23,322 nt of DNA from the IMG/VR virus record IMGVR_UViG_3300034105_002992, positions 1 to 23,322 of that record; one strand, given 5' to 3'. The position numbers and the translations under genes are program-made. Positions 12,967 through 20,812 of the stretch are shown here, piece after piece; the stretch's first letter is position 1; each line of letters opens with the position of its first letter. The DNA is from a virus. A model generated the notes under the pieces. It searched no databases, was not told the DNA's origin, and was given only the letters and a program-made list of their open reading frames with translations.

Positions 12967-14403
12967 ATGATTATTCTTGGAATTAATGGAACCTCTCATG
13001 ACGCATCTATATCTTTAATAGAGGATGGAAACATACTTTTTGCTGGGCATTCTGAAAGATATAGTAAGGTAAAAAATGATTGGTACAACTGCCAAGAATT
13101 GTTTGACGATGCATTTCAATATGGATATCCAGATCAAATAGCATATTATGAAAAACCTTGGTTAAAAAAATCAAGACTATTATTTGGTGGTGCTTCAGAT
13201 TGGAAGCCAAAATTTAAAACTAAATTTGATACATCAAAAATAAAAATAACAAATTTTAATCACCATTACTCACATGCAGCAGCAGGATATTTCACAAGTG
13301 AATTTGATGATGCAGTTATTGTAGTTTTAGATTCAGTTGGAGAGTGGACAACATCTTCAATTTATACTGGAGAAAATAATAAAATTAATTTATTAGAAAA
13401 ACAAACATATCCATTTAGTTTTGGTTTATTTTATTCTGCTTTTACTCAATTGGTTGGCTTAAAACCAAATGAAGAAGAGTATATTATGATGGGTATGGCT
13501 GGGTATGGAGATTGGAAAAAATACTATAAAGAAGTTATAGAATATTTTCCAGATATAAATACACAAAAATATAATTTTCATAAAGGTATACATGATTGGC
13601 CTTATAATATTTTTGCACAAGACAAGTTTGACATAGCAGCAGCAGTTCAAAAAGTCTATGAAATTAGACTGCTTGATTTTATGTTAAAGGCTAAACGTAT
13701 TTCAGGAAAAAACAACTTAGTATTTATGGGTGGATGTGCCTTGAATTGTTCTGCTAATACACAGTTGTGGGAAGTATTTGATAATATTTGGATTATGCCA
13801 AATCCAGGAGATGCTGGAAGTTCTCTTGGTGCAGCAGCAGCATTATATGGAAAACATATTAAATGGGAAGGCCCATACTTAGGACATGATTTAGGTGGAG
13901 CATATCCAGTTGAGAAAATTTTAAAAGAATTAAAAGAAAATAAAATTGTTGCAATTGCTTCTGGTCGTGCCGAGTATGGTCCTAGGGCCTTTGGTAATAG
14001 AAGTATTTTGGCAGATCCAAGAGATCCAGAGATTAAAAACAAGGTAAATAAAATAAAACAACGAGAAGAATTTAGACCATTTGCTCCAGTGGTATTAGAA
14101 CACTTGGCAGACAAATGGTTTGAAATGCCAACGACATCTATTCCATATATGCAGTATGCCGTTAAATGTAAAAGACCAAACGAAATACCATCAGTAGTTC
14201 ATGTTGATGGGACTTCTAGAGTTCAAACAGTAAATGAAAAACAACATCCAGGACTATATAGAGTATTGAATAAATTTTATTTAGAAACTGGAGTACCAAT
14301 TCTTCTTAATACAAGTCTAAACATAAAAGGGCAACCACTTTTAAATGATGAAACAGATATAGTTAATTGGGAAAATAAATATAATAGTAAGATTATAAGA
14401 TAG
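12967..14403 (+). CDS. NodU/CmcH-family carbamoyltransferase, 478 aa
   Basis: The N-terminal ASKHA-type domain starts ILGINGTSHDASISLIEDG and has H99-H-Y-S-H103-A, typical of the carbamoyl-phosphate-processing site, then VVLDSVGEWTT and MGGCALNCSANTQLW. The C-terminal YrdC-like part has ASGRAEYGPRAFGNRSILAD and EFRPFAPVVL. Family members (NodU, TobZ, CmcH) move carbamoyl from carbamoyl phosphate, via a carbamoyl-adenylate, to a hydroxyl of a sugar or natural product. It is somewhat shorter than the usual 550-600 residues but both domains are present. GAAAAGG lies upstream as ribosome site. The acceptor is unknown; a phage glycan, a modified base or a halogenated metabolite are all possible. 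Confidence 0.92.
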   Translation: MIILGINGTSHDASISLIEDGNILFAGHSERYSKVKNDWYNCQELFDDAFQYGYPDQIAYYEKPWLKKSRLLFGGASDWKPKFKTKFDTSKIKITNFNHHYSHAAAGYFTSEFDDAVIVVLDSVGEWTTSSIYTGENNKINLLEKQTYPFSFGLFYSAFTQLVGLKPNEEEYIMMGMAGYGDWKKYYKEVIEYFPDINTQKYNFHKGIHDWPYNIFAQDKFDIAAAVQKVYEIRLLDFMLKAKRISGKNNLVFMGGCALNCSANTQLWEVFDNIWIMPNPGDAGSSLGAAAALYGKHIKWEGPYLGHDLGGAYPVEKILKELKENKIVAIASGRAEYGPRAFGNRSILADPRDPEIKNKVNKIKQREEFRPFAPVVLEHLADKWFEMPTTSIPYMQYAVKCKRPNEIPSVVHVDGTSRVQTVNEKQHPGLYRVLNKFYLETGVPILLNTSLNIKGQPLLNDETDIVNWENKYNSKIIR

Positions 14404-14421
14404 TTAATTAAAAATAATTAA
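14404..14421. terminator. AT-only inverted repeat between convergent genes
   Basis: TTAATTA-AAAA-TAATTAA is a perfect 7-bp palindrome between the carbamoyltransferase stop and the stop of the minus-strand gene. It has no G or C in the stem, so it would be weak. A bidirectional terminator is only a possibility. Confidence 0.25.
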
Positions 14422-14849
14422 TGTTTTGTAAATCTAAAAGCAGAACCATCCCATAAAGACTTTCCAAATGCAGGTTGTGCTTCATCTTGTAAACTAAAAG
14501 CACTTCCCTCCCAAATTTTTTCTTTCTTATTTTTTTCACGATTAACTATCGCACGACTCCAACTAAATCCAGCGTCTCCACCCCATGCATCCCACATAAT
14601 TCTTCCATTTGATGGGAACTCTGGGCCAGAATAAAACCCTTTCCCTTTTTTATCTACTTCATGACGGGAAAAGAAAGAATACATTCTTTTAACGGTACTA
14701 AGAGACATTGGTGAGCCATTAACAATATCTGTTGCTCTGCCCCAACCAACTGGTGTTCCTGCTCCTGTGGCTTTTCCATCTTCTTTCCATTTAAGTGCAC
14801 GTCTTGCAGCAGCCTTCATTCCAGAAGTTGGGCTATATGTGTCAGCCAT
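14418..14849 (-). CDS. Phage structural/capsid-region-type protein with W-x-G-S-A-F tail repeats, 143 aa
   Basis: Residues 1-100 (MADTYSPTSGMKAAARRALK, GTPVGWGRATDI, SLSTVKRMYSFFSRHEVDKK, then WDAWGGDAGFSW) resemble a domain I know from actinophage and cyanophage proteins near the capsid protease or portal genes; its biochemical role is not established. The C-terminal tail has two copies of a short motif, W113-E-G-S-A-F and W133-D-G-S-A-F. The start overlaps the stop of the upstream gene by 1 nt (TAATG). No capsid gene lies in this window, so a structural role is inference. Confidence 0.65.
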   Translation of the reverse strand: MADTYSPTSGMKAAARRALKWKEDGKATGAGTPVGWGRATDIVNGSPMSLSTVKRMYSFFSRHEVDKKGKGFYSGPEFPSNGRIMWDAWGGDAGFSWSRAIVNREKNKKEKIWEGSAFSLQDEAQPAFGKSLWDGSAFRFTKH

Positions 14850-15397
14850 TACTTATTAAATCCTTTTGGATCTAATAGGCTACCACTCCAAACTGATTTT
14901 GCTGCAACTGAGTCTGATTTGTATGTTCCACCACGACGCTTGTATTCTTGAACTACCCAAGAATTTGCAACGGCTGATGGATATACATCAAATTTATCTT
15001 TTGCTGCCTGTACAACTCTAGCATAAAGTTTTGGATTTGATGGAGTAGATCCACCACTTCTTGGTTTAATAAAATCAGCATAGTTTGGTTTCTTTGCCTT
15101 ATCAATTGATTCGTAATCTTCTTCCATATTAGAGTTATCCATTTCAGTATCTTTCATATCAACAACTGTAGCATCTTTATACATCATACCAATGCTGTAT
15201 GCTGTTGGTTCCCACATACCGCTTTCTTTTTCATAAATTCTAACAGACATTGCTGGATTTTCTGGTGGCATAGATTCTAAAGCATACTCTGATCCAGGTG
15301 TGCCTAATGTTCCGCCTTCATTCATGATGTGTTCTACAACTCCATGCATTACGCCTTCAGTTGTTTGCCCCATCACAAAACTTCCTTCGTATATCAT
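14849..15397 (-). CDS. Two-domain phage protein with KFDVYPSAVAN domain, 182 aa
   Basis: The N-terminal part (GVMHGVVEHIMNEGG, PGSEYALESMPPENPAMSV, WEPTAYSIGMMYKDA) resembles a domain found in actinophage proteins related to XkdF or capsid-assembly factors. An acidic linker (81-100) is followed by NPKLYARVVQAAKDKFDVYP and SAVANSWVVQEYKRRGG, a domain often appended to phage structural proteins. The family knowledge is from memory and not precise. W170-S-G-S-L near the C-terminus and Y3-E-G-S-F at the N-terminus echo the tail repeats of the next gene. A leaderless promoter sits just upstream. Confidence 0.65.
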   Translation of the reverse strand: MIYEGSFVMGQTTEGVMHGVVEHIMNEGGTLGTPGSEYALESMPPENPAMSVRIYEKESGMWEPTAYSIGMMYKDATVVDMKDTEMDNSNMEEDYESIDKAKKPNYADFIKPRSGGSTPSNPKLYARVVQAAKDKFDVYPSAVANSWVVQEYKRRGGTYKSDSVAAKSVWSGSLLDPKGFNK

Positions 15398-15403
15398 GTT
15401 TTT

Positions 15404-15412
15404 AGTATAGCA
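15404..15412 (-). promoter_or_regulatory. Extended -10 leaderless promoter for 15397
   Basis: On the minus strand TGC-TATACT is followed by AAAAAC (6 nt) and the ATG at 15397. It lies only 10 bp from the opposing -10 at 15423. Confidence 0.65.
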
Positions 15413-15419
15413 TATATTC

Positions 15420-15428
15420 TGCTATAAT
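15420..15428 (+). promoter_or_regulatory. Extended -10 promoter for the glycan cassette
   Basis: TGC-TATAAT on the plus strand. Transcription would begin near 15435, giving a leader of about 17 nt before the ATG at 15452. It is divergent from and overlaps the promoter region of 15397. Confidence 0.6.
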
Positions 15429-15451
15429 TGTAAAACTAACGATTGGATTTC

Positions 15452-16408
15452 ATGGCTCATATTGTATTTTTAGGTAACTTTGAAGTGTCATATAGTAGTG
15501 AGAATCATCATGCTAAATCTTTAGAGTCTCTTGGCCATACCGTTTGCAAATTGCAAGAAAGAACAATTAAGGATAGTTTTGTTCTTCAGCAAGCAATGAA
15601 TAGTGATCTTTTTATATGGGTGCATACACACGGCTGGGTGACTCCTGGAAGGCTTGGAATGGGTCATGTGCTAGAAGAGTTAAAGAAGGCTAATATCCCG
15701 ACAATGACATACCATTTAGACTTATGGTTTGGTTTAGAAAGACAGAAAGACTTAGAAGAAGATGATTTTTATAAAACAATTGGGCACTTCTTTGCAACAG
15801 ATAAACTAATGGCTGATTGGTTTAATAAGAACACTAATGTTAAAGGACATTTCTTACCTGCTGGGGTATATGATAAAGAGTGCTACATCCATGAGGATTA
15901 TAATAAAGATGAGTTTGACTATGATGTAATCTTTGTTGGTAGTAAAAGGTATCATCATGAACATAAATACCGTGCAGAATTAATAGACTTTTTAAGAAGA
16001 ATGTATGGTAAAAGATTTTTACACGTTGGTGGAGATGGAGACACTGGAACTGTACGTGGAAATGATTTAAATAGAATTTATGCAAAAAGTAGAATAGCAG
16101 TTGGTGATAGTCTTAACATTGATTTTAATTATCCATACTATACAAGTGATAGGTTGTTTGAAAGTACTGGTCGTGGTGGATTCACTATCTACCCTCGTAT
16201 TAAAGGCCTTGAAGAATATTTTATTGATGGAGAAGAAATTGTTTTTTATGAGCATGGCAATCTTGAAGATCTAAAATCTAAGATAGACCAATATCTTGAT
16301 GATAATTCAACAAGGGAACTAATTAGATTAAATGGTCATGAAAGAACTAAACAAGAACATACATATATTCACAGATGGGCAACTATTATGAAGGAGTTGG
16401 GATTATGA
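15452..16408 (+). CDS. CgeB-like GT-B glycosyltransferase, 318 aa
   Basis: MAHIVFLGNFEVSYSSENHH starts a Rossmann-like N-domain. The second half has YDVIFVGSKRYHHEH and, decisively, TSDRLFESTGRGGFTIYPRI, then GLEEYFIDGEEIVFYEHGN, the C-terminal pattern of CgeB/YkvP-type glycosyltransferases, where the Glu/Gly-rich segment binds the nucleotide sugar. ATG 15452 is preferred over an in-frame TTG at 15443 because the protein then starts directly with its first strand, though GGA is the only hint of a ribosome site. It overlaps the FkbM gene by ATGA. It probably transfers a sugar to a phage or host glycan; the acceptor is unknown. Confidence 0.85.
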   Translation: MAHIVFLGNFEVSYSSENHHAKSLESLGHTVCKLQERTIKDSFVLQQAMNSDLFIWVHTHGWVTPGRLGMGHVLEELKKANIPTMTYHLDLWFGLERQKDLEEDDFYKTIGHFFATDKLMADWFNKNTNVKGHFLPAGVYDKECYIHEDYNKDEFDYDVIFVGSKRYHHEHKYRAELIDFLRRMYGKRFLHVGGDGDTGTVRGNDLNRIYAKSRIAVGDSLNIDFNYPYYTSDRLFESTGRGGFTIYPRIKGLEEYFIDGEEIVFYEHGNLEDLKSKIDQYLDDNSTRELIRLNGHERTKQEHTYIHRWATIMKELGL

Positions 16409-17118
16409 CTGAAATGATTAATGCTGTTATTAACGGAGAGTTTGAGATTACTCTACCAAAACATCGTGCAGATAGACCAGATTGGTATCAACCTCATGGC
16501 TGGGAGAAGCCAAGACTAAAGCATATGTCAGAAAATATTAGATCTGGAGATGTTGTATATTATGTTGGTGCAGAAGAAGGAGAGATGCCTGCTCTATGTC
16601 AGATGTGGGGTGCTGAGGTAGTCTTGTTTGAACCTAATCCAAAGGTTTGGTCGCACTTCCCATTACTGTGGAGTGCAAATAATTTAGAGATGCCACTTGC
16701 TTGTCTTCCTGGATTTGCGTCAGACAAAGATAACAGTCTTGCAAGAATATATTATGGAGAGTTTCCACCAGAAGCAGATGCTCCTATTGAGGCAGCGCAT
16801 GGATTTAAAGAACTTCAATATGAAGCAGATAAATATGGTCAAACAAAGATTGATACTCTTGTTTATGAAAAAGGATTGAAACCACCTACAGCAATCTCAT
16901 TAGATGTTGAAGGTAGCGAATGGCGTGTACTTGGTGGTGCAGAAAAAGTTATGAGAGAATTCAAACCAAAAATCTGGTTATCTGGTCATCCAGAATTTAT
17001 GATGATGTATTGGAAAGAATACTTATATGATTTAAGACAATTTATTAAGGGTATTGGATATAAAGAAACTTTCCTTGACTATCAACATGAGGTACATTTA
17101 TTTTATGAACCAATCTAA
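16405..17118 (+). CDS. FkbM-family methyltransferase, 237 aa
   Basis: GDVVYYVGAEEGEMPALCQM holds motif I (G55-x-E-x-G-E), followed by VVLFEPNPKVW, and the FkbM signature ISLDVEGSEWRVLGGAEKVM lies in the second half. FkbM enzymes O-methylate sugar or polyketide hydroxyls with SAM. The ATG at 16405 is chosen because GGAGTTGGG lies just upstream and the start overlaps the glycosyltransferase stop (ATGA). Its place in a glycosyltransferase run points to methylation of a glycan. Confidence 0.9.
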   Translation: MTEMINAVINGEFEITLPKHRADRPDWYQPHGWEKPRLKHMSENIRSGDVVYYVGAEEGEMPALCQMWGAEVVLFEPNPKVWSHFPLLWSANNLEMPLACLPGFASDKDNSLARIYYGEFPPEADAPIEAAHGFKELQYEADKYGQTKIDTLVYEKGLKPPTAISLDVEGSEWRVLGGAEKVMREFKPKIWLSGHPEFMMMYWKEYLYDLRQFIKGIGYKETFLDYQHEVHLFYEPI

Positions 17119-17959
17119 ATGCTATTTATATTCATTTAATAAAGAAGACTGTGCTGCTGATAAGTGGGACTATGGACTTCTTAAAGAAATATTTGATAAA
17201 TATAATGTAGAACAGGTTAAGGTTAATTCTTTGCCAATAGAAGACAGAGCATTTGTTGTAATTCCTGGACCACAAAATATAGGACATGAAAAACATATAG
17301 CAAAAGAGTTACAAAATATATCTAGATTAGTTTTATTTATAACAGGGGATGAAGAAGGAGTCTTTGATATAGATAGAATAGAACATCCTAATGCAGAGAT
17401 TTGGATTCAATACCCTCATAAGAAACATGAGCAGTATAATAAATTTCCGATTGGTGTGCCACAGCATTTAAAAAATAATTTGCCTAATTATAAGACTAAA
17501 ATATATGATGCATTTTTTGGTGGACAAATTACACATCAAAGGAGACAGCAATTAGCACAAGTAATGCCATTGATTGAGAATGCCCTATACAAGCCTACAG
17601 ATGGCTTTGCTAAGGGAGATAAGCCGATTGACTACTACAACAACCTAATGAGTTCAAGAATTGCTCCTTGCCCTGCAGGGGCTGTAGTAATTGATTCTTT
17701 TAGATTGTTTGAAGCAATAGAAATGATGTCTTTGCCAATAGCAGATCTTAGAGATTCAAGTGGTTTAGAAGATGATTTTTATCAACGTCTTTTTAATGAA
17801 GTGGTTCCATTTTATAAAATAAAAAATTGGAACGACTTGCCTGTTATTGTCTCAGGTTTGTTAGAAGGCTATCCAAATAATATGCATACTGTGGTATGCT
17901 GGTGGATCAAATATAAAAGAGATTTTGGAATTAAGTTAATGAGGCAAATCAATGCATAA
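17105..17959 (+). CDS. Exostosin-like (GT47-type) glycosyltransferase, 284 aa
   Basis: The C-terminal half has SSRIAPCPAGAVVIDSFRLF-EAIEMMSLPI, matching the exostosin/GT-B pattern S-x-F-x-L-x-P-x-G ... R-x-x-E-A-x-x-x-x-x-P-I that contacts the sugar nucleotide. The N-terminal half is a plausible Rossmann domain (RAFVVIPGPQNIGHEKHIAK). The frame is open upstream to 17054, but ATG 17105 with GAGGT about 13 nt before it is more likely; it overlaps the FkbM gene by 14 nt. The family match is moderate and donor and acceptor are unknown. Confidence 0.7.
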   Translation: MNQSKCYLYSFNKEDCAADKWDYGLLKEIFDKYNVEQVKVNSLPIEDRAFVVIPGPQNIGHEKHIAKELQNISRLVLFITGDEEGVFDIDRIEHPNAEIWIQYPHKKHEQYNKFPIGVPQHLKNNLPNYKTKIYDAFFGGQITHQRRQQLAQVMPLIENALYKPTDGFAKGDKPIDYYNNLMSSRIAPCPAGAVVIDSFRLFEAIEMMSLPIADLRDSSGLEDDFYQRLFNEVVPFYKIKNWNDLPVIVSGLLEGYPNNMHTVVCWWIKYKRDFGIKLMRQINA

Positions 17960-18713
17960 GAATGATGTAACAATAATTTTAGCAACATCAATTGTTCCAG
18001 ATCATCCAAACACTGAAATGATAGAAGAAACAATCCATAGTATTAGAGCACACTTTCCAGACAATGAAATTATTATGCAAATTGATGGGTTGAGAAAAGA
18101 ACAGTTGCATAGAAAAAATGATTACGATGAATATAAAAATCGCATACTTTGGAAATGTTTACACGAATATAAAAATGTTTTGCCAGTTATTTTTGATCAG
18201 CATAGCCATCAAACAACAATGATGAGACAAACAATAAAAGAAATACAAACATCATTACTTTTATATGTTGAAGGAGATACACCTCTAACTCCAGATATAG
18301 AGATTGATTGGCAAAAATGTTTAGATATGATTGAGTATGGAAAAGCAAATACAATAAGATTTCATTTTGAGGCATCTATTCCAGAACCACACAAACACTT
18401 AATGTTTAAATTAGAAGATGAATTTTTACAAACTGCTCAATGGAGTCAAAGACCTCACTTAACTAAGGCTTCATACTATAGGAATATTATATTACCGCCA
18501 CTTGATGAATGTGCTTTTATTGAAGATAGGACTCATGGGATAATTCAAGATGACATCTTACCTTATAATGTTTTTAGTGAAGAAGGATGGGAAAAACACA
18601 AACTTTGGATATATCATCCAGAAGGAAACATTAAAAGATCATATCATCTAGATGGTCGTAAGGGTACACTTAAATATACAAGTGATGATGAGATTAGAGG
18701 ATATAAAGGATGA
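17952..18713 (+). CDS. GT-A-like glycosyltransferase, 253 aa
   Basis: Starts with VTIILATSIVPDHPNTEMIE then TIHSIRAHFPDNEIIMQIDG, the beginning of a GT2-like fold, and has LLYVEGDTPLTPD, where E-G-D-T stands in the position of the metal-binding DxD motif. The ribosome site GAGG is 7 nt upstream, within the previous gene. It overlaps both neighbours by 4-8 nt. Similar proteins exist in phage glycan cassettes. Donor and acceptor are unknown. Confidence 0.72.
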   Translation: MHKNDVTIILATSIVPDHPNTEMIEETIHSIRAHFPDNEIIMQIDGLRKEQLHRKNDYDEYKNRILWKCLHEYKNVLPVIFDQHSHQTTMMRQTIKEIQTSLLLYVEGDTPLTPDIEIDWQKCLDMIEYGKANTIRFHFEASIPEPHKHLMFKLEDEFLQTAQWSQRPHLTKASYYRNIILPPLDECAFIEDRTHGIIQDDILPYNVFSEEGWEKHKLWIYHPEGNIKRSYHLDGRKGTLKYTSDDEIRGYKG

Positions 18714-19750
18714 CACTTGGAATTATTGCTAGATCTGATAATACTGGATTGGGAAATCAAACACGGGAATTAGTTAAAATGCTTAATCCCGACAAAATAT
18801 TATTGATTGACTCAGAACACTTCAATGGCAATGAACAACACCCAGAATGGTATAAAGATTATAATGTAACAACTACATTGAGCGGGTTTCCAACAAAACA
18901 AGAATTAGTAGAATTTTTAAGAAACATAGATGTAGTGCTAAGTTGTGAAACTTTTTATAGACAAGATTTTTTACATTATGCTAAACGAAGAGGCATTAAA
19001 ACAATATTACAATATAATTTTGAATTCTTACTTAATATGTCTGTTCCAGAAGCAGAACTTCCAGATGTTTTACTTGCCCCAAGTTTATGGAACATAGAGC
19101 AAATAGAAAAAATGGTTGATGGAAGATGTAAAGTAATTCACCTCCCACCACCAACCGACCCAACCTTGTTTGAAAATGTTAGACAAAACAATATGTCAAA
19201 AGATCATAATAGATTATTGCACGTTGGTGGAAAGTTTGCAGCAAAAGATAGAAATGGAACTCAAACTGTTTTGCAAATGCTTAAGTATTCAAAAGCAAGT
19301 TATGAGTTAGTAATTACAACACAAAAGTTTCCAGAATTAGATTTAAAAGATTCAAGAGTTACCGTTAATAACAGTAATCCAGAAAATAGGGAAGAACTTT
19401 ATAATGGGTTTGATGCCATGCTTCTTCCAAGAAGGTATGCTGGTCTGTGTCTTCCAATGAATGAAGCACTCATTAGTGGACTTCCAGTATTCATGACAGA
19501 CATATCTCCAAACAATTTAATTCTTCCTAAAAAATGGTTAATAAAATCTGAACACATCAATAGTTTTCAAGCAAAATCTTTAGTAGATGTTTATGATGGA
19601 AATCCAGAACATCTAGCAAGTATTGTTGATGAGTATATGGATAACAAAGATAAGCGTGAAATGAAAGATTCTGCATTACAAATAGGACTAAATCATTTTG
19701 CTAAAAATAATCTAAAGGATAAGTATTTAGATCTTATCGCTCATATGTAG
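18710..19750 (+). CDS. GT-B (GT4-like) glycosyltransferase, 346 aa
   Basis: GIIARSDNTGLGNQTRELVK has the glycine-rich N-terminal loop of GT-B enzymes. PDVLLAPSLWNIEQIEKM and NRLLHVGGKFAAKDRNG mark the domain boundary, and RYAGLCLPMNEALISGLPVF carries the Glu motif of the nucleotide-sugar site. It starts within the previous stop (ATGA) with GAGGATATAAAGG upstream. It ends overlapping a convergent gene by 17 nt. It is the last gene of the plus-strand glycan cassette. Confidence 0.82.
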   Translation: MTLGIIARSDNTGLGNQTRELVKMLNPDKILLIDSEHFNGNEQHPEWYKDYNVTTTLSGFPTKQELVEFLRNIDVVLSCETFYRQDFLHYAKRRGIKTILQYNFEFLLNMSVPEAELPDVLLAPSLWNIEQIEKMVDGRCKVIHLPPPTDPTLFENVRQNNMSKDHNRLLHVGGKFAAKDRNGTQTVLQMLKYSKASYELVITTQKFPELDLKDSRVTVNNSNPENREELYNGFDAMLLPRRYAGLCLPMNEALISGLPVFMTDISPNNLILPKKWLIKSEHINSFQAKSLVDVYDGNPEHLASIVDEYMDNKDKREMKDSALQIGLNHFAKNNLKDKYLDLIAHM

Positions 19751-20423
19751 ATTTTTCTGAAAAGTTTGTAGTTAAATAATCTAACAAAAACATAAAAGAA
19801 CTATCTGCGCTAGACAAGTAAGGAATTTGTTCTTGGTCCTGATTATATGATAGTGCAACTAACCCACCACTTTTGTGAACCTTGACATCTTTTACTGTTT
19901 CTCCGCCAATGTTAAATGTATTTCCATACTTTGATCTCCAAAGTGTTGAATAATTTTCTTCAAGAATAGTTATTAGTTTGCTTTTTTTCATTGGCATTGG
20001 CACGTGAATTTCATAACTAATAGGGTTTGGTATATCTCTTCTTTGTAGATAAGCGTATGTTTTTCCAAGTCTGTTTAAATAAGTAGATCTTAGTCCAAGA
20101 TTATAATATTGATTTATTTGATCTTCAAGTAATCCATTGTTGTATATTTTTACTTCATTTATTTTATTTGTAATATAAAAGTCATCATTCATTAATATAA
20201 AATCTTCAGGTATTTCTTCAGAGGCACACGCAGCCCTAAGATTATTAAGTGCATTTTGATATTTATGTTGATCTTGTAATACTGAAATATAATTGCCAAC
20301 ATACCAGTCTGGTTTTCCACCAACTACCCAAATTTTCGGATCATTAGTATTTTTTACAACAGATCTAATTGAGTATCTAAGTTCTTCGTTTTCACCATCT
20401 TTACATATGTATACAAAATTCAT
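19734..20423 (-). CDS. Stealth-like / phage glycosyltransferase, 229 aa
   Basis: NEELRYSIRSVVKNTNDPKI-WVVGGKPDW and EDFILMNDDFYI resemble the conserved blocks of Stealth-type sugar-phosphate transferases and actinophage glycosyltransferases, where the N-D-D acts as the metal-binding pair. NNLRAACASEEIPEDF sits between them. The ribosome site AAAGGGA lies about 5 nt upstream. It faces the plus-strand cassette tail to tail and is probably part of the same glycan pathway. Confidence 0.75.
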   Translation of the reverse strand: MNFVYICKDGENEELRYSIRSVVKNTNDPKIWVVGGKPDWYVGNYISVLQDQHKYQNALNNLRAACASEEIPEDFILMNDDFYITNKINEVKIYNNGLLEDQINQYYNLGLRSTYLNRLGKTYAYLQRRDIPNPISYEIHVPMPMKKSKLITILEENYSTLWRSKYGNTFNIGGETVKDVKVHKSGGLVALSYNQDQEQIPYLSSADSSFMFLLDYLTTNFSEKSTYER

Positions 20424-20442
20424 AAATTCCCTTTATATAAAA

Positions 20443-20472
20443 AAATAGGGACAGAAATATCCATCCCTATTT
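20443..20472 (-). terminator. Intrinsic terminator of the holin-like gene
   Basis: A 9-bp stem (AAATAGGGA / TCCCTATTT) with a 12-nt loop. On the minus strand it is followed by a run of seven T residues, the canonical layout for rho-independent termination after the gene ending at 20484. The T-run lies right before the ribosome site of the next minus-strand gene. Confidence 0.7.
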
Positions 20473-20483
20473 ATTAAGTATAA

Positions 20484-20762
20484 TTACTTTACAGCCTTTT
20501 TAGCAACTTTCTTTTTTGCTGCTTTTTTAACTGGCTTGATATTCTTAAGCGCAACCTCTACATCTTTTGCAACTGCATCAAACTTTCCAAAAGATTTATC
20601 CTTTGGATTTGCTGCACGAAGTGCGACTGGAACTAGGGCTGCTACAAGTGCTGCCCACATATCTTTAGGATCTGTAATTCCAGCGGTATACAAAGCAATT
20701 ACTGCTGCAAGAACTGAGCGACCATAACTTGAAAGCATTGCTTTTAGTTGTTCTTTATTCAT
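20484..20762 (-). CDS. Holin-like membrane protein with lysine-rich tail, 92 aa
   Basis: SYGRSVLAAVIALYTAGI and DMWAALVAALVPVALRAA give two membrane helices, with a short soluble segment (NPKDKSFGKFD). This resembles small phage membrane proteins often labelled holins in cyanophages and actinophages. The C-terminus is an alanine/lysine repeat (KPVKKAAKKKVAKKAVK), like histone H1 tails. A strong ribosome site, GAGGTGAT, lies just upstream. It is flanked by its own promoter (20785) and terminator (20443), so it is an independent unit. A holin role is likely but unproven; no endolysin is seen nearby. Confidence 0.65.
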   Translation of the reverse strand: MNKEQLKAMLSSYGRSVLAAVIALYTAGITDPKDMWAALVAALVPVALRAANPKDKSFGKFDAVAKDVEVALKNIKPVKKAAKKKVAKKAVK

Positions 20763-20784
20763 TTAATCACCTCTTTCATATACC

Positions 20785-20790
20785 ATTATA
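20785..20790 (-). promoter_or_regulatory. -10 box for the holin-like gene
   Basis: TATAAT on the minus strand, about 22 nt before the ATG at 20762, leaving a short leader with a strong GAGGTGAT ribosome site. No clear -35 is seen. Confidence 0.5.
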
Positions 20791-20812
20791 GCGTATATTG
20801 CTATAAATCTTT

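Noticed and set aside
13656-14114. 152-aa open frame on the minus strand inside the carbamoyltransferase gene
   Set aside because: It lies fully antisense to a well-supported enzyme, has no promoter or ribosome site, and its sequence looks like a shadow of the other strand.
15443-15451. TTG start for the first glycosyltransferase
   Set aside because: ATG 15452 puts the first strand at the N-terminus; the extra three codons have no support. TTG cannot be fully excluded.
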